Source: Alphaproteobacteria bacterium (GTDB lineage Bacteria; Pseudomonadota; Alphaproteobacteria; Thalassobaculales; Thalassobaculaceae). From it: a stretch of 64,000 bases of DNA. Within the stretch, counting starts at the first letter, position 1, and each line of letters opens with the position of its first letter. The notes beneath the pieces were generated by a model that saw nothing but the letters and a program-made list of their open reading frames with translations, was not told the origin of the DNA and made no database searches. Below, one piece after another: positions 9,078-17,327 of the stretch. The stretch is from positions 1 through 64,000 of the forward strand of contig JAJEAR010000055.1 of NCBI GenBank assembly GCA_022822665.1. Direction: 5' to 3'. Both the position numbers and the translations under genes were made by a program.

Positions 9078-10537
9078 CCACGCAGCGCGAGAAAAAACGG
9101 CGCAGGCCGGAGAAGATCCGCTGTGACGCCTGTCCGGTCATGTGTTACGTCGCCGAAGGTCAGACCGGCGCCTGCGACCGCTACGCCAACCAGGGCGGAC
9201 GCATCGTCCGGTGCGATCCGCTCACCATTCTCGATCGCAGGATCGCCGCCGGCGACGAGATCACTCCGTTCCTCGCCATGCATATCGAGGATCCGGATAC
9301 CGACGGGCTGTTCGTCACCGCGATCGGCTCGGGCACCACCTATCCCGACTACAAGCCGGCGCCCTTCGTGGTGGAACGCCGCATGGACGGGGTCGATTTC
9401 GTGACCGTGGTGACCGAGGCGATCTTCTCGTACTGCGGGGTGAAGGTGAAGATCGACACCGACCGCCACATCGGACCGGAGACCGCCACGGTTCGTTCCG
9501 GTGGCGAGTCCGTCGGTCACGTGATGACGGCGGAATACGGCTCGCGCATGCTGTCGCTCGGCGGGGTCGATCACCTGACCGGTGGCAGCAAGGCGGAAGG
9601 CCGGGTGACCTGCGAGACCCTGCTGCGGCTGTGCAACGGGGAACCGGTCGAACTCGCAATCGAAGGCGGTTCGGACCTGGTGGTCCAGGCCGGTGAACCG
9701 CCGGTCATCGACGGCCAGGTCGAGGCCAGGATGAGGGTGGGGTGCGGGTCGGCGGCGATCGGCATGTTTGCCTCGCAGTGGGTCGACCTGGTCGACGAAG
9801 TGGTGGTGGTCGACGACCACATCACCGGGGTGGTGTCGGAACACCAGGCCGGCAAGGTGCTGGGGTGGCCCGATACCGGAATACGGATCCGCGGACGCCG
9901 GTCCACCCCGGGGCGCTACTTCCAGGTCGCGGAGGCCGGTCTCGGGTGGGGTGGCACCGACATTGACGATCCGCTGGTGATCCTGGAGGAGTGGAACGCT
10001 CGCAAGGGCGCACGGCCGGGACTGAGCATGCTCATGGTCTCGACCACCGGCGAGCACAGCGGCTACTACGTTCTCGACGGGAACCTGATGCCGCAGCGCC
10101 GAGACATGCCGCCTGAACTGGCCGCGTCCGTGGCCCTGATCGGCGAGAACTGCGAGCCGGCCCTGTGCACCGTCATGTTCATGGGAGGTGCTGGAGGTTC
10201 CCTGCGGTCGGGTGCGACCCGCAACCCGATCCGCCTGACCCGCTCGGTGCAGGAGGGACGGACCCGCGTGACCTGCGGCGGCGTGCCGGCCTATGTGTGG
10301 CCCGGCGGCGGGATCACCATCATGGTGGACGTGTCGCGGATGCCCGACCGGTCGTTCGGATCGGTCCCGACCCCGGCCATCGTTGCGCCGGTCGAGTTCA
10401 CGGTCACCCGCGAGGAATACCGCGCGCTCGGCGGCCACGACGAGGCGGTGCGCACGCTCGACGACATCGTGAAGACGGGCGGCGAATACGGGGCCGACAT
10501 CCGCGCGGTCCCGCCCGGCGACGACGGTGCCGGCTGA
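9074..10537 (+). CDS. 6-hydroxynicotinate reductase-like Fe-S protein
   Basis: This 487-residue protein matches the family annotated as 6-hydroxynicotinate reductase, which in anaerobic nicotinate fermentation reduces 6-hydroxynicotinate to the 1,4,5,6-tetrahydro compound. A cysteine-rich N-terminus ([20 protein letters not shown]) has C-x2-C-x3-C-x9-C spacing suited to a 4Fe-4S cluster. Conserved blocks include [44 protein letters not shown] and [13 protein letters not shown] 9074 is chosen because it gives the ATGA overlap seen throughout the operon; an in-frame GTG at 9065 is possible. Many aerobic alphaproteobacteria carry this gene beside a molybdenum hydroxylase and a UPF0280 gene, so the true substrate here is unproven. 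Confidence 0.8.
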   Translation: MTTQREKKRRRPEKIRCDACPVMCYVAEGQTGACDRYANQGGRIVRCDPLTILDRRIAAGDEITPFLAMHIEDPDTDGLFVTAIGSGTTYPDYKPAPFVVERRMDGVDFVTVVTEAIFSYCGVKVKIDTDRHIGPETATVRSGGESVGHVMTAEYGSRMLSLGGVDHLTGGSKAEGRVTCETLLRLCNGEPVELAIEGGSDLVVQAGEPPVIDGQVEARMRVGCGSAAIGMFASQWVDLVDEVVVVDDHITGVVSEHQAGKVLGWPDTGIRIRGRRSTPGRYFQVAEAGLGWGGTDIDDPLVILEEWNARKGARPGLSMLMVSTTGEHSGYYVLDGNLMPQRRDMPPELAASVALIGENCEPALCTVMFMGGAGGSLRSGATRNPIRLTRSVQEGRTRVTCGGVPAYVWPGGGITIMVDVSRMPDRSFGSVPTPAIVAPVEFTVTREEYRALGGHDEAVRTLDDIVKTGGEYGADIRAVPPGDDGAG

Positions 10538-11372
10538 GGGATTCGCCGAACAGCCGCGCAGCCGGGTGCGGGACGGGCGCCTGTTGCTGAGCCACGGTCC
10601 CATCGACATCATTGCCGAGGCAGAGGGGACCGGCAGGGATGAGGCGTACCGGCGTGCGTCCGACCGGTTCGTGACCGTGTTGTCGGAACTGGTCTCGGAG
10701 CTTCCGCTGCTGCGCCAGCCGGTCTCGGACGGGCTCGAGACCCGTAGTGCGATCGCGCACGGCATGGTTCGGGCGGCGCGGTTGTTCCTGCCCGTCTTCG
10801 TTACCCCGATGGCGTGCGTTGCCGGTGCGGTTGCAGACGAGATCCTCGGCGTGATGACGGGCGAGGGCGGTATCGACAGGGCGTGGGTCAACAATGGTGG
10901 CGACGTCGCGTTCTTCCTCGCCCCGGGCCGGTCGATCGAGGCATCGATCGGAAGGAGCTCCGGTACGAGGATCCGCGTTTGCTCCGATCATCCCGTGCGC
11001 GGTATCGCCACTTCGGGGCGCGGTGGACGCTCCCACTCGCTCGGAATTGCCGAGAGGGTGACGATACTGGGCCGGAACGCCGCCGAGGCCGATGTGGCGG
11101 CGACACTGATTGCCAATGCGATTGACCTCCCGGGTCATCCTGCGATCGGGCGCACCCCAGCCAGCCAACTGTCGCCCGACAGCGACCTGGGAGACCGCCC
11201 CGTGACCGTCTCCGTGGGACCGCTTGACGAGGCCGAGATCGCGCTCGCGCTCGACCGCGGCGCCGCCAGGGCGCGCGACTATCACGACAGGGGGTTGATC
11301 GCGGCGGCCGCGCTCGCGCTCGGCGGCGTGGAACGGGTCGTCGGCGGGCTCGCCGGCATCACCTCGGCCTGA
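10527..11372 (+). CDS. UPF0280 family (ApbE-like) protein
   Basis: This 281-residue protein belongs to UPF0280, a family structurally related to the flavin transferase ApbE. Recognisable blocks are GRLLLSHGPIDIIAEAEG near the start, VTPMACVAGAVADEILGVM (about 90-110), AWVNNGGDVAFFLAPG (about 118) and SGRGGRSHSLGIAERVTILG (about 160). The GTG start at 10527 lies 11 bases inside the preceding gene. Its consistent pairing with the 6-hydroxynicotinate reductase-like gene suggests a maturation role, for example flavin attachment or scavenging; that is inference. It is the last gene of the operon. Confidence 0.85.
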   Translation: MPAEGFAEQPRSRVRDGRLLLSHGPIDIIAEAEGTGRDEAYRRASDRFVTVLSELVSELPLLRQPVSDGLETRSAIAHGMVRAARLFLPVFVTPMACVAGAVADEILGVMTGEGGIDRAWVNNGGDVAFFLAPGRSIEASIGRSSGTRIRVCSDHPVRGIATSGRGGRSHSLGIAERVTILGRNAAEADVAATLIANAIDLPGHPAIGRTPASQLSPDSDLGDRPVTVSVGPLDEAEIALALDRGAARARDYHDRGLIAAAALALGGVERVVGGLAGITSA

Positions 11373-11641
11373 CCCGGCGACAGCCCTCGGGTAGACTCGG
11401 CGGTTGCGTCGACGCGCGCCGCTGCGGACGGCGACCAATCTCGCAGGGCTGGCCGGTCAGATGCTCGGGATCCGCGGTGAAGTGCGATTGGACTCGCGGT
11501 CAAGCCAGACTGGACCCTGCGCGGTGAGTTCTCCGCACAGGGTTGTGGATCGATTCCCGCTCCTGCAGGTCCCCGCGGTCAGCGGACGGTCCGCTGTTCG
11601 CCTCATGACAGCGAACCGCTTCCAGCCCGTATCACGTTCTG

Positions 11642-11691
11642 TAGTTGACAAAAATCGAAAATCAACTATAGTTGTCAACTATCGAAAGGGG
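11642..11691 (+). promoter_or_regulatory. Promoter and operator of the XRE-ImmA/PIN pair
   Basis: TTGACA (11645-11650) and TATAGT (11667-11672) with a 16-base spacer form a near-consensus sigma-70 promoter. A perfect 7-1-7 palindrome, ATAGTTGTCAACTAT (11668-11682), covers the -10 element, and a second pair, TAGTTGA (11642-11648) and TCAACTA (11662-11668), covers the -35. The ribosome site GAAAGGGG (11684-11691) follows. The layout implies autorepression by the helix-turn-helix protein encoded next. The rest of the gap back to 11373 shows nothing recognisable. Confidence 0.75.
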
Positions 11692-11697
11692 CAGAAA

Positions 11698-12786
11698 GTG
11701 TCGACAGGTCAACGCATCAGGATATCACGCCGTGCTGAAGGCCTGTCTCTGCGCGATCTGGAAGCCAGGATCGACAACCGCGTGACGGCGCAGGCGATCA
11801 GCAAGTACGAGCGCGACGAGTCGATGCCGAGTTCCGGTGTCCTCATTGCGCTCGCCGACGCCCTCGGCGTATCCGTCGACTATCTGGGCAGCGACAGCGA
11901 CATCACCCTGGAAGCCGTTGAATTCCGGAGAACGCGGCTGACGAGCAGACGGGAGGAAGCCCGGGTCGAGGCCAGGGTGCTTGACCTGCTTGAGCGCTAT
12001 CTCACGGTGGAGGAGATTCTCGGCCTGCCTACCGTCGTCCGGGACATGCCTCGCGACGCCCCCTGGCCGGTACTGCACGACCTGGTGGAGGCGGAACAGG
12101 CAGCGCTCGGACTCCGCGTCCACTGGGGGCTGGGCCTCGACCCGATCCCGAATCTCGTCGAGCTTCTGGAGGAACGCGGCATCAAGGTCCTTTCAATGCC
12201 TCTTGCCGGCATTGACGGCCTCACGGCCCGTGTACGTCGTGATGACCGAAGCGTCGCGTCCGTCATCGTCGTCAATCGACAGGACTGGGGAGAGCGCCAG
12301 CGCTTCACGGTGGCCCATGAACTCGGGCACATGGTCCTGGAGGTTGCGCGGAAGCTGGATGACGAGAAGGCCGCCCACCGTTTTGCAGGGGCCTTCCTCA
12401 TGCCGGCCGAGACCCTGCGCGCGGGGACAGGCAGGCATCGCACGTCCGTTGGCTGGAACGAGCTGTTCAACCTCAAGAGGATTTTCGGGGTCAGCGTGCA
12501 GGCGCTTGCCTACCGCTGCAAGGACCTGGGAATCTTCGGCAATCCCCTGTTCCGGCGGCTCTTCGACGAATTCAACCGCCAGGGCTGGCGCAGTCCGCCC
12601 TACAGGGAACCGCGGGCAATGAACGGCGAAGAGCCCAGACGTTTCGAGCGTCTGTGTTTCCGTGCCCTTGCGGAAGGCGCCATTTCCGAGTCCAGGGCCG
12701 CCGAACTGCTCGGGCACCCGGTCCACGAGCTCGTCCGGCTCATGGACGAGCCGCCCGGCATGGAACCGGCTTCCACAGACGCCTAA
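11698..12786 (+). CDS. XRE-family regulator with ImmA/IrrE metallopeptidase domain
   Basis: At 362 residues it has an N-terminal XRE helix-turn-helix (about 5-62; GLSLRDLEARIDNRVTAQAI, then SKYERDE) and a C-terminal ImmA/IrrE peptidase domain with the zinc motif HELGH (about 206-210) inside RFTVAHELGHMVLEV. GTG 11698 is preceded by GAAAGGGG; the frame is open further upstream but that part is non-coding. Proteins of this type repress their own operon and cleave a regulator or partner on a signal. Here the palindromic operator lies directly upstream and a PIN protein starts five bases downstream, so it probably acts as the antitoxin-like regulator of that toxin. Confidence 0.9.
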   Translation: MSTGQRIRISRRAEGLSLRDLEARIDNRVTAQAISKYERDESMPSSGVLIALADALGVSVDYLGSDSDITLEAVEFRRTRLTSRREEARVEARVLDLLERYLTVEEILGLPTVVRDMPRDAPWPVLHDLVEAEQAALGLRVHWGLGLDPIPNLVELLEERGIKVLSMPLAGIDGLTARVRRDDRSVASVIVVNRQDWGERQRFTVAHELGHMVLEVARKLDDEKAAHRFAGAFLMPAETLRAGTGRHRTSVGWNELFNLKRIFGVSVQALAYRCKDLGIFGNPLFRRLFDEFNRQGWRSPPYREPRAMNGEEPRRFERLCFRALAEGAISESRAAELLGHPVHELVRLMDEPPGMEPASTDA

Positions 12787-12791
12787 TTCCC

Positions 12792-13286
12792 GTGCCAGTG
12801 CTCGTCTCTGACACTTCGGTACTTTTCGACCTCGAACGCGGATCATTCCTCGAGTCCGTCTTCCGTCTGCCGTTCGACTTCGCTGTCCCCGACCTGCTCT
12901 ACGAGCGCGAACTCAGGGAACACGGCGGGCCGGCACTGATCGACATGGGGCTCCGCGTTGAGGAACTGGACGGCGAGGCGGTTGCCCTCGCTCTGGGGTA
13001 CCGCCGCGCGCGGCACAGCCTCTTCCTTCCTGACAGCTTCGCGCTCGCCCTCTCCAGGGCCAACTCATGGATACTGCTCTCCGGAGACCGCTTGCTACGC
13101 GCCCTGGCCCTTGTGGAGGTGGTCGAGTGCCAAGGTGTCCTTTGGATCCTCGATCGTCTGCACGAGCATCGGCTACTCGACCGGGGCGCCTTGACCGAGG
13201 GGCTCGGCCAAATCGCGGGACACCCTCGCTGTCGGCTGCCCCAGGCAGAAATCCGCGCCAGGCTTCGAACCTATTCCGGCATGTGA
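12792..13286 (+). CDS. PIN-domain protein, probable toxin of an ImmA-linked pair
   Basis: This is a 164-residue PIN-type ribonuclease. The first acidic residue is in LVSDTSVLFDLERG (about 7), an acidic middle part is LYERELREHG (about 38), and the closing acidic motif is FLPDSFALALSRAN (about 83), with LLSGDRLLRALA after it. It starts with GTG 12792 (12798 is an alternative) five bases after the XRE-ImmA stop, so it is co-transcribed. A hairpin-prone stretch (GCCGG...CCGGC, 13289-13311) follows the stop and may end transcription. PIN toxins cut RNA. That this one is inactivated or controlled by the ImmA protein is inferred from the pairing. Confidence 0.8.
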   Translation: MPVLVSDTSVLFDLERGSFLESVFRLPFDFAVPDLLYERELREHGGPALIDMGLRVEELDGEAVALALGYRRARHSLFLPDSFALALSRANSWILLSGDRLLRALALVEVVECQGVLWILDRLHEHRLLDRGALTEGLGQIAGHPRCRLPQAEIRARLRTYSGM

Positions 13287-13571
13287 AGCCGGCACGTGAT
13301 GATCACCGGCACGATGGTCCCTTCCACCACCGTTTCAACTGCTCCGCACTCCCTTCGAGTGCCTTTCCGAGTAACGCGATCCTCACCTTGGCACTGTGAT
13401 TGCTGGAAACTCGGGCGGGGCCTTCAGAGACTGCCTGATACAGCGATGAACCTGGTGACCCAGCCGCTTCCAGTCCGGGCGCGATCGTGCGGGTTGAGAA
13501 TCAGGGGACGGTTGGCACGGCCACGAACGCGGTCCGTCTCCCTCAGGCGGGCGCCCGCTCGTACTCGACCG

Positions 13572-14048
13572 TCAATCATAGGTTGCGCCCAATTCGAGAG
13601 CGGCTTCTTCCGAGTTCAGCCAGCTTACAATGGACTGAACCGCCACGGGGACGAGGTCGGGCTTGCGAAGCGCACATTCCCACACGGTAGCCACTCTCCA
13701 ACCATTTGACATCAGGGCGTACCGCACGTCCTGGTCGCGCTTTACGTTGGCGGCGAACTTCCTTTTCCAGAAATCGAGACGGGTAGCGGGCGTCGTGGCG
13801 TAGCGGCAGCCCTTGTGGCGATGCCAGAAACAGCCATGCACGAAGATGACAGCGCGGTACTTTGCGAACACAAGGTCTGGGCGACCGGGCACATGGCGAG
13901 CGTGGAGGCGGTACCGCAAACCACGGGAATGCAGGGCCTTCCGCAGGATCATCTCCGGTTTGGTGTCCTTTCCCCGGATCCCCGCCATCATTCGTGAGCG
14001 GGTTTCCGGACTCACAATATCTGCCACAATCCTCCTTGCCTCCTTCAT
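13572..14048 (-). CDS. vsr: Very short patch repair endonuclease
   Basis: This 158-residue Vsr-family endonuclease nicks 5' of T in T:G mismatches left by deamination of 5-methylcytosine. Motifs: VSPETRSRMMAGIRGKDTKPE at the N-terminus, the catalytic aspartate in PGRPDLVFAKY, and the histidine/cysteine-rich FVHGCFWHRHKGC that binds zinc and metal. The ATG at 14048 has AGCAGG just upstream; a GTG at 14066 is the alternative. It is divergent from the dcm gene with 46 bases between the starts, an arrangement expected for a cytosine methylase and its mismatch-repair partner. Confidence 0.93.
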   Translation of the reverse strand: MKEARRIVADIVSPETRSRMMAGIRGKDTKPEMILRKALHSRGLRYRLHARHVPGRPDLVFAKYRAVIFVHGCFWHRHKGCRYATTPATRLDFWKRKFAANVKRDQDVRYALMSNGWRVATVWECALRKPDLVPVAVQSIVSWLNSEEAALELGATYD

Positions 14049-14094
14049 TTTGCCTGCTATACACACGAACGGGGAAATCTGGAAGGAGTTCGAA

Positions 14095-15714
14095 GTGCCT
14101 TCGTCATTCGGTGTGGTCGATCTCTTCGCGGGACCGGGAGGCCTTGGCGAGGGATTTGCATCGCTCGACGAGGATGGTCACGCGCCTTACCAAATCGGCA
14201 TCTCGGTAGAAAACGAGGCATCGGCCCATCGTACCCTCACTCTGCGGGCATTTCTTCGTGAAATGCTACGGCGCGAAGGGCGCCTGCCAGGCGAATTCAT
14301 CAAGTTTCACGCGGGCAGGACCCCCGAACCTGAATGGGCAGAAGTGGATGACGCTTCGTGGAGTGTGGCGATCAACGAGGCACGATACCTTGAACTCGGG
14401 AGTCTTGGGGCGGCTACGGAGATTGATCAAGCAATCGAGAGAGTGCGCCGTCGATTTGACGACATGATCCTTATCGGCGGGCCCCCGTGTCAGGCTTATT
14501 CATTGGCTGGGCGGGCTCGTGCAAGGAGCAAGTTGGGCTACGTCCCCGAGAAAGACGAACGGCACTATCTGTTTCGCGAGTACATCCGGGTTTTGGACAA
14601 GCTTCGGCCCGCCGCCTTCGTGATGGAAAACGTAAAGGGCATGCTATCCTCGACGGTCGAGAGCCGCATGGTGTTTGAGATGCTAATCGAGGACCTCTCC
14701 TCGCTTGGTACGGGCCGGGGCTCACCCTACGAGTTGCGCGCAATCACGGTGGAGGATGGCCGCTCACGTCTCCGTGTGGCTCGCGAACCGTCCGACTTCG
14801 TGGTTCGGGCGGAAGCGTTCGGGGTCCCCCAGCGGAGGCATCGAGTATTCATTATCGGCCTTCGAGCCGACGTAATGGCCCGGGCTGCACAGGCAAGCGT
14901 CGAAGTGCCCGCGGCCAAGCGAACCCTTGATGACGCCATCGGAGCTTTGCCGGCCTTGCGCAGTGGCCTCAGTCGCGGTGGAGATACATCGGACAGATGG
15001 GAAGTGACAGTCCGTATCGCCGCCCAACAACTTGCCCGATTACATCTAAAGAATGGCCAGGAAAAGCTTGGCGCCGAATTCGATCGAGTTGCGCGACGAG
15101 TACAGGGAGGAACATCGCTGAAGAGGTCGTCGACAGCACTTCCAGTTGGTTATGGAAATTCAAATGATGACCTACAGCTCTGGCTGGAAAACAAGGAATT
15201 GTGCGCAATCGCACAACATGAGACACGCGGCCACATGGCATCTGATCTATCTCGCTACCTCTTTGCCTCGGTATTCGGATGTATTGTAGGAGCAAGCCCC
15301 AAAGCGAATCGCTTTCCAATGGCAATTAGCCCACGTCATCGCAACTGGTATTCCGGGATCTTCTCAGACAGATTCCGCGTGCAACTGGCCCGAGAACCGT
15401 CGACCACGGTAACCAGTCACATCTCCAAGGACGGTCACTACTACATTCACCCCGATCCGATTCAGTGTCGCAGCCTGACCGTGCGCGAGGCAGCTCGACT
15501 TCAAACGTTTCCGGATGACTACCTGTTCCTTGGAAACCGTACCCAACAATACGTCCAGGTCGGTAACGCTGTGCCGCCCTATCTGGCCCGCAGCATTGCC
15601 CGCCTTCTCTCTCGCGTTCTTGAGGGTGACGTCGTATCACTCTCAACCGGTGAGTGCGGTTGGGGGAGAGGCAGCTTGGGGAAGAACAGAAACCTATTTG
15701 GAGAGTGTTGGTGA
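14095..15714 (+). CDS. dcm: DNA (cytosine-5-)-methyltransferase
   Basis: This 539-residue C5 methyltransferase shows motif I DLFAGPGGLGEGF (about 8-20), motif IV GGPPCQAYSLAGRA with the catalytic cysteine near 131, motif VI FVMENVKGM (about 176), motif VIII QRRHRVFIIGLR (about 246), motif IX RSLTVREAARLQTFPDDY (about 459) and motif X YVQVGNAVPPYLARSIA (about 486). GTG 14095 is preceded by GGAAGGAG (14081-14088) at ideal spacing; the longer frame upstream is antisense to vsr. The insert after motif VI is longer than in compact methylases. It is the first gene of the defence operon, and its stop is immediately followed by the ATG of a 44-residue ORF. The recognition site cannot be predicted. 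Confidence 0.95.
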   Translation: MPSSFGVVDLFAGPGGLGEGFASLDEDGHAPYQIGISVENEASAHRTLTLRAFLREMLRREGRLPGEFIKFHAGRTPEPEWAEVDDASWSVAINEARYLELGSLGAATEIDQAIERVRRRFDDMILIGGPPCQAYSLAGRARARSKLGYVPEKDERHYLFREYIRVLDKLRPAAFVMENVKGMLSSTVESRMVFEMLIEDLSSLGTGRGSPYELRAITVEDGRSRLRVAREPSDFVVRAEAFGVPQRRHRVFIIGLRADVMARAAQASVEVPAAKRTLDDAIGALPALRSGLSRGGDTSDRWEVTVRIAAQQLARLHLKNGQEKLGAEFDRVARRVQGGTSLKRSSTALPVGYGNSNDDLQLWLENKELCAIAQHETRGHMASDLSRYLFASVFGCIVGASPKANRFPMAISPRHRNWYSGIFSDRFRVQLAREPSTTVTSHISKDGHYYIHPDPIQCRSLTVREAARLQTFPDDYLFLGNRTQQYVQVGNAVPPYLARSIARLLSRVLEGDVVSLSTGECGWGRGSLGKNRNLFGECW

Positions 15715-15849
15715 ATGAGCAAGAATAGATTATGTATATGTCCACAAAGGCCTAACTATCCCCAAATGATTGGTACGTTCGTCTTCCATGAGAGTACTCA
15801 AGACACCCAAGGTCTAAGTGAAGGCAGAATAAGGACCCCGGACAACTGA
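15715..15849 (+). CDS. 44-residue small protein between dcm and the GHKL ATPase
   Basis: The gap between dcm and the ATPase gene is filled exactly by a 44-codon ORF. Its ATG (15715) directly follows the dcm TGA, with GGAG at 15700-15703 as ribosome site, and its TGA (15847-15849) overlaps the ATG of the next gene (TGATG). The peptide begins MSKNRLCICPQRPNYPQMIG, with a CxCP motif and no membrane segment, and contains FVFHEST and a GLSEGRI stretch. This perfect packing at both ends is what a translationally coupled gene looks like. I recognise no family. It could be a small subunit or regulator of the system, or only a coupling leader. Confidence 0.65.
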   Translation: MSKNRLCICPQRPNYPQMIGTFVFHESTQDTQGLSEGRIRTPDN

Positions 15850-17327
15850 TGGTACGGTACATCGAAAATCCACCGGATGCGCGTTCGTTGATGACCTCAG
15901 CGCGGAGCTTCGGGAACTACGACCTTGCCGGAGCGCTTGCAGATCTCGTCGACAACAGTCTAAAGGCAAGGGCACACAAGGTTGAGGTGTCGTGTTTGTT
16001 CAACAACGGCGTGCCGGAGGTGAGAGTTTGGGACGATGGACATGGCATGTCCGAAGCGGAACTGCGTGCGGCCATGCGACCGGCAAGCCAGAACCCCCTG
16101 GAAGAACGTTCTCCCGATGATCTGGGTCGCTTTGGCTGGGGCATGAAATCGGCGTCCTTCTCCCAGTGTACCCGGCTTACTGTCATTTCGACCAAGGAAA
16201 GAATCACAAGCGGTGCTGTTTGGGACTTGGACACTCTAGACAACTGGCGAATGGGCATATTGTCGGAGACGGAAGTCGCCCAGTGCAGGTCCCAGTACAT
16301 AAACAGCGAGAGCGGGACAGAGGTTATTTGGAACAATTGCGACCGTCTCTCGGAGAATAGTACAATCAGAGAGAAAGAGTTCAATGAACTGGTGACCCAC
16401 ACGAAAAACCGACTTGCATTGACTTTCCACCGGTATCTTTCTGGTGAAGTACGGGGCATGAAACTTTCAATGTCACTTAACGGGCAGCCCATAGAAGCAC
16501 ATGATCCGTTTTACTCACATCACAATGCTACGCAAGTGCTTCCGCCCGAAATACTTCTTGTTGGTGACCAGGAGGTTGCTATCCGCCCCTACGTTCTGCC
16601 ACACTTCTCCAAACTCAAGGCAACTGATCATGACAGACTGGCAGGTGAGGAAGGTTTCCTCAAAAACCAAGGCTTCTATGTTTATCGCAACCACCGTCTA
16701 ATTATTCGAGGTACCTGGTTCAGACTCGTGAGATTTGGTGAATTGGCACAGCTTGTCCGTATCAGTATTGATATCCCGAACTCCCTCGACGACATCTGGA
16801 AAATCACGGTTGACAAATCTGACGCTCAACTGCCGGCGGTGTTGCGGTTACGCCTGTCCCAGATAGTTAAAGGGCTGAGAAAACGATCCTCAAGGGTCAA
16901 CAGTTCAAAAGGGGGACGAATATCTTCCAGCTCCAAGATCTCAGTTTGGGAACGTTACGCACGAGATGGTGAAATCAAGTATCACATCAATCGAAAACAT
17001 CCGCTGATAGCCGCGTTGCTCAAACCAGGGACCGAGAACAACAACGCGAATGTCAGGGCAGCCTTGCTGGCGATCGAACAAGGCTTTCCCGTTGAGTCAT
17101 TCGGCCAGGATATAACGAACCGTCCCGAGGACGTGCACCAGCCTGAGGCCCAAGCGGAAAGATTTCGAGAATTTCTGGAAGCCGCTGTCCCAATCGTGCT
17201 GTCTCAGGTAGGTGGAGACTTCAAACTACTGGGAGCGAATTTGCGGCGAACGGAGCCGTTCCGCTCAAACTGGATGCCCGTCGAGGAATACTTGGAGAAG
17301 AAGGGTTGGGTTGATGCCCGGTCTTGA
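15849..17327 (+). CDS. GHKL (MutL/MORC-like) ATPase
   Basis: At 492 residues the N-terminus is a GHKL ATPase: N-box ALADLVDNSLKA (about 30-40), G1 box VWDDGHGMSE (about 60-68), G2 box GRFGWGMKSASFSQ (about 93-106). The central region resembles the transducer domain of MutL/MORC proteins (PNSLDDIWKITVDKSDAQLP near 312). The C-terminal 180 residues are unassigned. Proteins of this class occur in restriction-like operons with a cytosine methylase, Z1, a PD-(D/E)XK nuclease and AIPR. ATP-driven dimer closure on DNA is the likely role. The start overlaps the small ORF and the stop overlaps the Z1 gene by 14 bases. Confidence 0.9.
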   Translation: MVRYIENPPDARSLMTSARSFGNYDLAGALADLVDNSLKARAHKVEVSCLFNNGVPEVRVWDDGHGMSEAELRAAMRPASQNPLEERSPDDLGRFGWGMKSASFSQCTRLTVISTKERITSGAVWDLDTLDNWRMGILSETEVAQCRSQYINSESGTEVIWNNCDRLSENSTIREKEFNELVTHTKNRLALTFHRYLSGEVRGMKLSMSLNGQPIEAHDPFYSHHNATQVLPPEILLVGDQEVAIRPYVLPHFSKLKATDHDRLAGEEGFLKNQGFYVYRNHRLIIRGTWFRLVRFGELAQLVRISIDIPNSLDDIWKITVDKSDAQLPAVLRLRLSQIVKGLRKRSSRVNSSKGGRISSSSKISVWERYARDGEIKYHINRKHPLIAALLKPGTENNNANVRAALLAIEQGFPVESFGQDITNRPEDVHQPEAQAERFREFLEAAVPIVLSQVGGDFKLLGANLRRTEPFRSNWMPVEEYLEKKGWVDARS

